The translations under genes were made by a program, and so were the position numbers. A stretch of 64,000 bases of DNA. It comes from Apoderus coryli (lineage: Eukaryota; Arthropoda; Insecta; Coleoptera; Attelabidae). The DNA lies in the NCBI GenBank assembly GCA_911728435.2, contig OU452216.1, positions 9,622,342 to 9,686,341 of the forward strand, read 5' to 3'. The notes below the pieces were generated by a model. That model saw nothing but the letters and a program-made list of their open reading frames with translations. It searched no databases and was not told where the DNA came from. Positions 59,221 to 64,000 of the stretch are shown piece after piece. Each line of letters opens with the position of its first letter. Positions within the stretch are counted from its first letter, which is position 1.

Positions 59221-59379
59221 TACCCCTAGGGTCTTGATAAAACCGAGATAATTTTGTCATAGAGAATGCCGAAAGCGTGTTGCTTGATAATAGGCCAAGG
59301 CCGCACGCCGAGGGTTATTATCCTTGAGCAACTCGCTTGAAGGAGAGAGTTTATGCAAACTCGTTTCAGCATTCAGTAT
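59221..59379 (-). mobile_element. Recombinase element copy D: hairpin variant plus N-terminal scrap
   Basis: Begins with the common terminus TACCCCTAGGGTCTTGATAA and has the left outer arm and both inner arms of the hairpin, but the apex carries an extra GC-rich segment GGCCAAGGCCGCACGCCGAG instead of simple GATAATATTATC. Directly after the right inner arm it joins to the N-terminal recombinase coding sequence (reverse complement of CTGAATGCTGAAACGAGTTT). All of the catalytic gene and the right outer arm are missing. Confidence 0.8.
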
Positions 59380-59930
59380 TTAGTAAAAAATTATCAATAC
59401 AATACAAAGGATGATGGTAAGACCGAATGTAACTCCAAATTGACGAACACGACTACTAAAACGTCGTGAGTTTTCGAGATTACCTCAAGATACAAACGTA
59501 CCATTGAACTTAAGTAGAAAAATATCCTCTAAACCAGCAGCAGTTTCATTTATAAAAGATCTACAAGAATGCAATGCTGTATACTCAAATGATACAAAGA
59601 AATGCATGACGACACGTGTGTTGTTGCTATTATTAACTTTTCCAATATCGAACATATAAACACTACAGAGTATATGACTTTTTTGTAGACGGGGGGTCCG
59701 ACTTTGTACCGCGGGCATTCCCCGTTTGGGGTACATCGTTAAATTATTCCGCGGACTGCACTCAATATGTATGAAATCGTTCAACTGATCAATCACAGTT
59801 CTTCTTGTACCTATATGACTAGGTATATATTTGCAATGTTACAAATCTGCTCTATATAGGGGACAAAGTTATAACGGCTGTTTTTCGATATATTAAAAAT
59901 AGTATAGAACATTTGCAAAAGAAGTTAATT
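59380..59930. other. Unassigned stretch
   Basis: A minus-strand open frame (59796-59485) includes VVMHFFVSFEYTALHSCRSF but no recognisable family. The block 59690-59770 is GC-richer (GGGGGGTCCGACTTTGTACC). Confidence 0.3.
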
Positions 59931-60345
59931 TGCTGCGAAAAAGCTAAATAAAATTTTCATTTTAGTATTTATTTAGAGTACTTGTGATTGTAGTTCAATG
60001 CCAGTCATGGTATTAGCCAGTGGAGTAGTTGATTTGTCTTGTTCTATAAATTTATAGATAGTATTTTCCATAGTAAGCGGGGACAGATTGGTGTCACATA
60101 GAAAGAACCTAAATTCACTGTGTTAATTTCAACATATCTTTTTTAATAACAATAGAATATATAACCTCACATTTTTTATACATTTTTAAACAAATAACTC
60201 CACTTATTTCCTTTGTTTCTATTTTTTACAGAAAATTATCCACTTTAGTACTAGGAGATCCCAACAGTCAATCAGACGACGAACTTTGCATATTGGTACT
60301 GTTTCAATAACATCTAAAGCACATAGGACGTAATTCTTAGCTCTA
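59931..60345. repeat. About 430 bp dispersed repeat, copy 2
   Basis: Second copy of the repeat at 21592-22027, same orientation, with indels such as an extra TAGATAGTATTTTCCATAGT. As with copy 1, it follows a recombinase copy (D) on the N-terminal side. Confidence 0.75.
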
Positions 60346-60500
60346 AAATTTCTTGGATTGTGTTCTCTAGTTTTCCTGGTTGACACATTCCTTGAACGTT
60401 CCACGTACATAGGTTCATGGCTAATCCGGGGATTCTTAGCACCCTCTGACCATCTAAGGTCTGCCGGGGACTGAGGGCCGTTTTTTGGTTGTGCTTAGCC
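60346..60500 (-). mobile_element. LINE endonuclease start
   Basis: Minus-strand ATG near 60500 with IPGLAMNLCTWNVQGMCQPG followed by KLENTIQEILELRI. TWNVQGM is the first motif (Asn ligand) of APE-type endonucleases in LINEs and related craniofacial-development-protein-2-like genes. The downstream part merges into the 430 bp repeat and the remaining endonuclease motifs are absent. Confidence 0.6.
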
Positions 60501-61734
60501 ATGTTGATTGTACTAGGAAAAGATTTTAATGCGGTAGTTTTCCGTTGCTTTCCGCATCGCAGTATTAAAGCCGTTAAGACAGCCCTTGTCGCGCCTTTAA
60601 TTGTGTTACATGGTGCCTTTTTCCTTTCTATATCATTTCCTGAATTATCACTAAATATTTTTGTTTTTCGTTAGAAAAAATGAAACCACTGTATGAATTT
60701 TTGAAGGATGCTTAAAATTTGACTATTATTAAAAGTAAAAAAGATTAATTTAATATTTATAATAAATATTCTGACTATAATTCCATTGGATATGAAAGCA
60801 TAGGTACCTTATAACGAGAGCGCAAAGAAATATATCAATTAGGCATTGTCCTTGCATAAATATAACCTCAGACGACGTGTGTTAAACTATTTTACAATGA
60901 GAGGGTAAAAAAACCAAAATAGAATAGCTTCCGCGCCCCTAAAACTCCACACTGAATGTACGGGGTTGTACGTGTGAACCAAGCATGCAATTACTGTAAC
61001 GGAGGCTTTAATCAAGGGCGACACGCGGTGTACGCGTCTTTCCCGCTGTTGAGAAATTTTTCATTTCTTCATTCATACAGTCTGCGACCTGTCGATTTTT
61101 CTTTAATTTCCTGTCCGCCCCTAGGCGATTGTACACAGTTAAAAAGACACAATTTGAATTTTTGGGGCGTTTTTTCACAAATGCTGATATTGAATAGGAA
61201 ACGAAGAGGGATGGGGTGCAATTATTACGCACTTTAAGTAAATGCATGCCTAAACGTTCTTATTTTGGTTGATTGTGAACTTTCGTTTTTATATTATTTT
61301 CTCGGACAAGGAACTTACAGAAAAGGGGCTTTGTCTATGGGTTTTTGTTAGGAATTTGGAAAAAGCTTGTCACAATAAATCTATTGACGAGACCAAATGA
61401 AATGTATTGAAGGCGTGTGGAACATATTAACGGTAATTTTCATGTTGTTATGCTGTGAAAAATATTTGATTAACTCTTTGTATCCCAACGTATTAAAATT
61501 CACATCATTATTCTTTGGTGTCTACAGAAGTTCCAAAGATCATGTAACCCCAAAAGTACAAATCCAATGCAATGGAGTTACATTTTATTAAATAAATAAA
61601 ATGTAAATAGATGTTATAAGTTAGCAGGTAAAGAAAAAATTGCTCTTAATGATTTCTCACCTACGCGGCGTGAGGATCATCCCATTACCTAGAAATCCTT
61701 AAAAGTCCTGTTAGTACTAAATAATATGCCAATA
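60501..61734. other. Non-coding stretch
   Basis: No gene recognised. 60920-61210 is somewhat GC-richer, with open frames on both strands that lack homology. Confidence 0.4.
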
Positions 61735-62072
61735 CGAGGGTTTCCTTATTTTTGGAGCATTTCTTTCGAACAATCGACACGAGCCGTTTTTTGAGCGATT
61801 GACAAATTGTGTGGGATTCAACGCGAACAATTTTTTTTGAGAGTCAAATATTTATGTAATATTAAATGTATGCTGGTCCCACTCATGCCTAAGGTTGTCT
61901 CAATCTCTTAATAGGTCACATGACGATCTTGCAATATCAGTTCGCGCACAACATCAATGGTTTTCGGAACAACAACTGATTTTGGACGACCTTCACGAAA
62001 TTCGTCTTGAAGAGAACTACGACCATGACTGAATTCACCATACCATCAATAAACACTAGTCCTTGATGGAGC
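61735..62072 (-). mobile_element. mariner fragment with one end
   Basis: Minus strand: GEFSHGRSSLQDEFREGRPK, SVVVPKTIDVVRELILQDRH, then with stops LGMSGTSIHLILHKY and AQKTARVDCSKEMLQK, after which the sequence jumps straight to the terminal repeat (GGAAACCCTCG, 61735). This is the DNA-binding region of the same family as the copies at 5384 and 40672; catalytic sequence is absent. Confidence 0.8.
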
Positions 62073-62282
62073 TAAATTTAATTTTTTCTACTAATAAAAC
62101 GTTAAATCATAATTGCAAAATTGGAGAATTTTGAAAAGACAATTTTTGTAGAAGGATGCAAGACAAAATAGCTCAAAATCCTCATCCTCGATGAAGCATC
62201 TTTCCAGATATGTTTTGAAGTTTCAAAACGTCATTTTCAATTGTTCGGCATTTGAAATATTATTTATTTATTTATTATACGC

Positions 62283-63296
62283 TTGTCCTACGGACAATGT
62301 CGAGGTTGGGTTTTCATGAGGATCTTGTCTGATCGACAACACTATGTCGAATACAATGGTCATAAATCGGAAACTTTCACACCCACCAGCGGAGTGCCTC
62401 AGGGCAGCTGTTTGGCACCATTAATATTTTCAAGTTTCATTAATGACATATCCCAGGAACTTACAAACCACCATTTGATGTTTGCAGACGATCTGAAGTT
62501 GTATCGTGTTATTCGAGACACTTCGGATTGCGTATTGTTGCAGCGCGACTTATCTAAGCTTGAAGATTGGTGTAACTATAATAAATTGCCTTTAAATATT
62601 AATAAATGTAATTTTGTCATATTTTCGAAATCGCAAACTGTTTTTGAATATGGCTGTCAGCTGAGTGACACTGCGCTTAAGTCTTGTGATGTTGTCAGGG
62701 ATCTTGGAGTTTACGTCGACACTGAATTGTCATTTAATTATCATATTCAAAGTATTACCCGAGATGCACTACGCATGCTTGGCTTTTTGTTTCGTGTTAC
62801 CAAAGATTTTAGTGATATTGAATGTGTAACCAATTTGTATTGTGCTCTGGTAAGATCTAAGCTTGAGTACGCATCTATAATATGGCCTCCCATTTACCAA
62901 TCTCATGCAGGACACATTGAATACATACAGCGCAAATTCCTTAAATATTTAGCGTTTAAAATTGACGGTAGATTCCCATGTAGAGGATTCGATCATAGAG
63001 CACTGCTCGATTGCTTTCAAATGGTTTCGCTGGCTGCTCGCAGAGTGTATGCCGGACAACTCTTTCTGTTTAAGATTATAAATAGCTTGGTGGACTGTTC
63101 AAATCTACTCCGATCGTTAAATTTTAACATACCGCGCCCCTCTGCGAGGAGTAGCAGACTATTTCACGTTCCTGTTTTTCGTACTAATTATGAATCCAAA
63201 GCACCACTACTTCGAGCATGCCATTTTTTTTTAAGACGAATCACTGAAGATGAAGTTTTAGACCTCGAAACATGTCTGGTTAAATCATTTGGGTAA
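62283..63296 (+). mobile_element. LINE fragment, open RT to C-terminus
   Basis: An uninterrupted 337-codon frame: LSDRQHYVEYNGHKSETFTP, TSGVPQGSCLAPLIF, HHLMFADDLKLYRVI (intact FADD), VRDLGVYVDTELSFNYHIQS, LYCALVRSKLEYASIIW, IQRKFLKYLAFKIDGRFPCR and the C-terminus ETCLVKSFG. 5' truncated in the reverse-transcriptase palm. Its post-FADD motifs closely match those of the LINE at 33290-34195. The Met is simply the first available in the frame. Confidence 0.85.
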
Positions 63297-64000
63297 TTAT
63301 AAAATTCAATTTTGTGGAGTAGACTTAAATCTTATTTCTCGAAAATAAATCACCACAAAATAATGAAACATAATAATTTATTTTTGAATATCCAGATTTC
63401 ACTTGGCATTACAAGATTCCCTCATAATCTGGCTACCCTATTTCCCCATCTATGTAGATACAGTTTTCGCCATAACATCCACTATGAATTTCTGTAAAGC
63501 AAATATTGCTCGACTGAATTACCACAGCTTTGTTTATACAGATATTTACGCATATGATTTTTTTTTATCATAAATCGAATTATGTGTAGAAATTTACACA
63601 AACGGACTCATAATCCGAAACATGCGGTTGGCTTCCCACAGAAGGAGTATCGGTGTAAACATTGGGTTGAAATTAACCGCTTTGCTCGATCAGCGTGTCA
63701 ATTCCAGAATTTAAAAAAAAAGTAGGTATATTCAAAAATTTTATATGTGCAAGTTAATTAAATGGAAAAAAGGCTTTTTTATATTTCTTTATGTACCTAA
63801 CTATGTTTAGATTATTAAAAATACGTGATACGGTTTCCGTAAACACGAAGGTGGTACATTTAAATCACCTACAGATGCTGCAAAAAAAATATTTGTTTTT
63901 TTTTTGTTCTTGACCCATTTGTCTTTTTAATTTTAATTTTTCGTCTTATTAATTTTTAGCGAAATTTACATTTTTCTTGCCTAATTTTATTTTCTTTCTT
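63297..64000. other. Non-coding stretch at the right edge
   Basis: No gene recognised; probably includes the 3' untranslated part of the preceding LINE. Confidence 0.45.

Overview
The window is AT-rich animal DNA, almost certainly from an insect. Nearly all protein-like sequence is transposon-derived, but a few host exons are split by introns with normal GT/AG boundaries. I cannot fix the order; the mix of transposon families would suit a beetle or a hemipteran, and that is inference only.

Host genes. The best-supported gene is eyeless (Pax6-type paired-domain regulator) on the minus strand. Three exons are visible: an N-terminal exon at about 19282-19400 whose last codons are MAHK, and two paired-domain exons at 8998-9163 and 8734-8914. 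Their phases join cleanly (1/1 and 2/2). The first two are separated by a 10.1 kb intron and the last two by an 83 bp intron. No homeobox exon is visible, so the 3' part of the gene probably lies beyond the left edge. A GC-richer block with CCAAT/GC boxes at 24.5-25.15 kb is a candidate promoter and 5' exon. On the plus strand, a spliced-looking cytochrome P450 exon (I-helix AGSQTT) sits at 5832-6012, and a possible first exon of another gene sits at 54702-54756.

Mobile DNA by region. 0-5 kb: a palindromic MITE, a 193 bp direct repeat, and tyrosine-recombinase (Crypton-like) copy A. 5-19 kb: mariner pieces, several non-LTR retrotransposon fragments and a fused LINE/DD41D (rosa-type) transposase, most of them in the eyeless intron. 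20-22 kb: recombinase copy B with a 144 bp terminal hairpin, then a dispersed repeat. 25-28 kb: a LINE and the tail of a second recombinase family. 29-31 kb: a mariner whose middle is replaced by a Gypsy gag-protease segment. 31-35.4 kb: two minus-strand LINEs and a fold-back element. 36.3-38.7 kb: a Tc1-type MITE with an internal 46 bp tandem array, interrupted by a LINE/rosa chimera. 40.7-44 kb: a mariner split by the longest LINE, with a 719-codon reverse-transcriptase reading frame. 45-52 kb: recombinase copy C, a second-family recombinase that has lost its catalytic box, another mariner and a LINE nearly identical to the one at 25.6 kb. 57-63.3 kb: LINE relics, recombinase copy D, a mariner and a LINE tail.

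The strongest leads are the terminal hairpins shared by the recombinase elements and the repeated pattern of DNA transposons whose interiors have been swapped for retrotransposon sequence, seen three times in one window. No tRNA, rRNA, CRISPR or prokaryote-style operon was seen.
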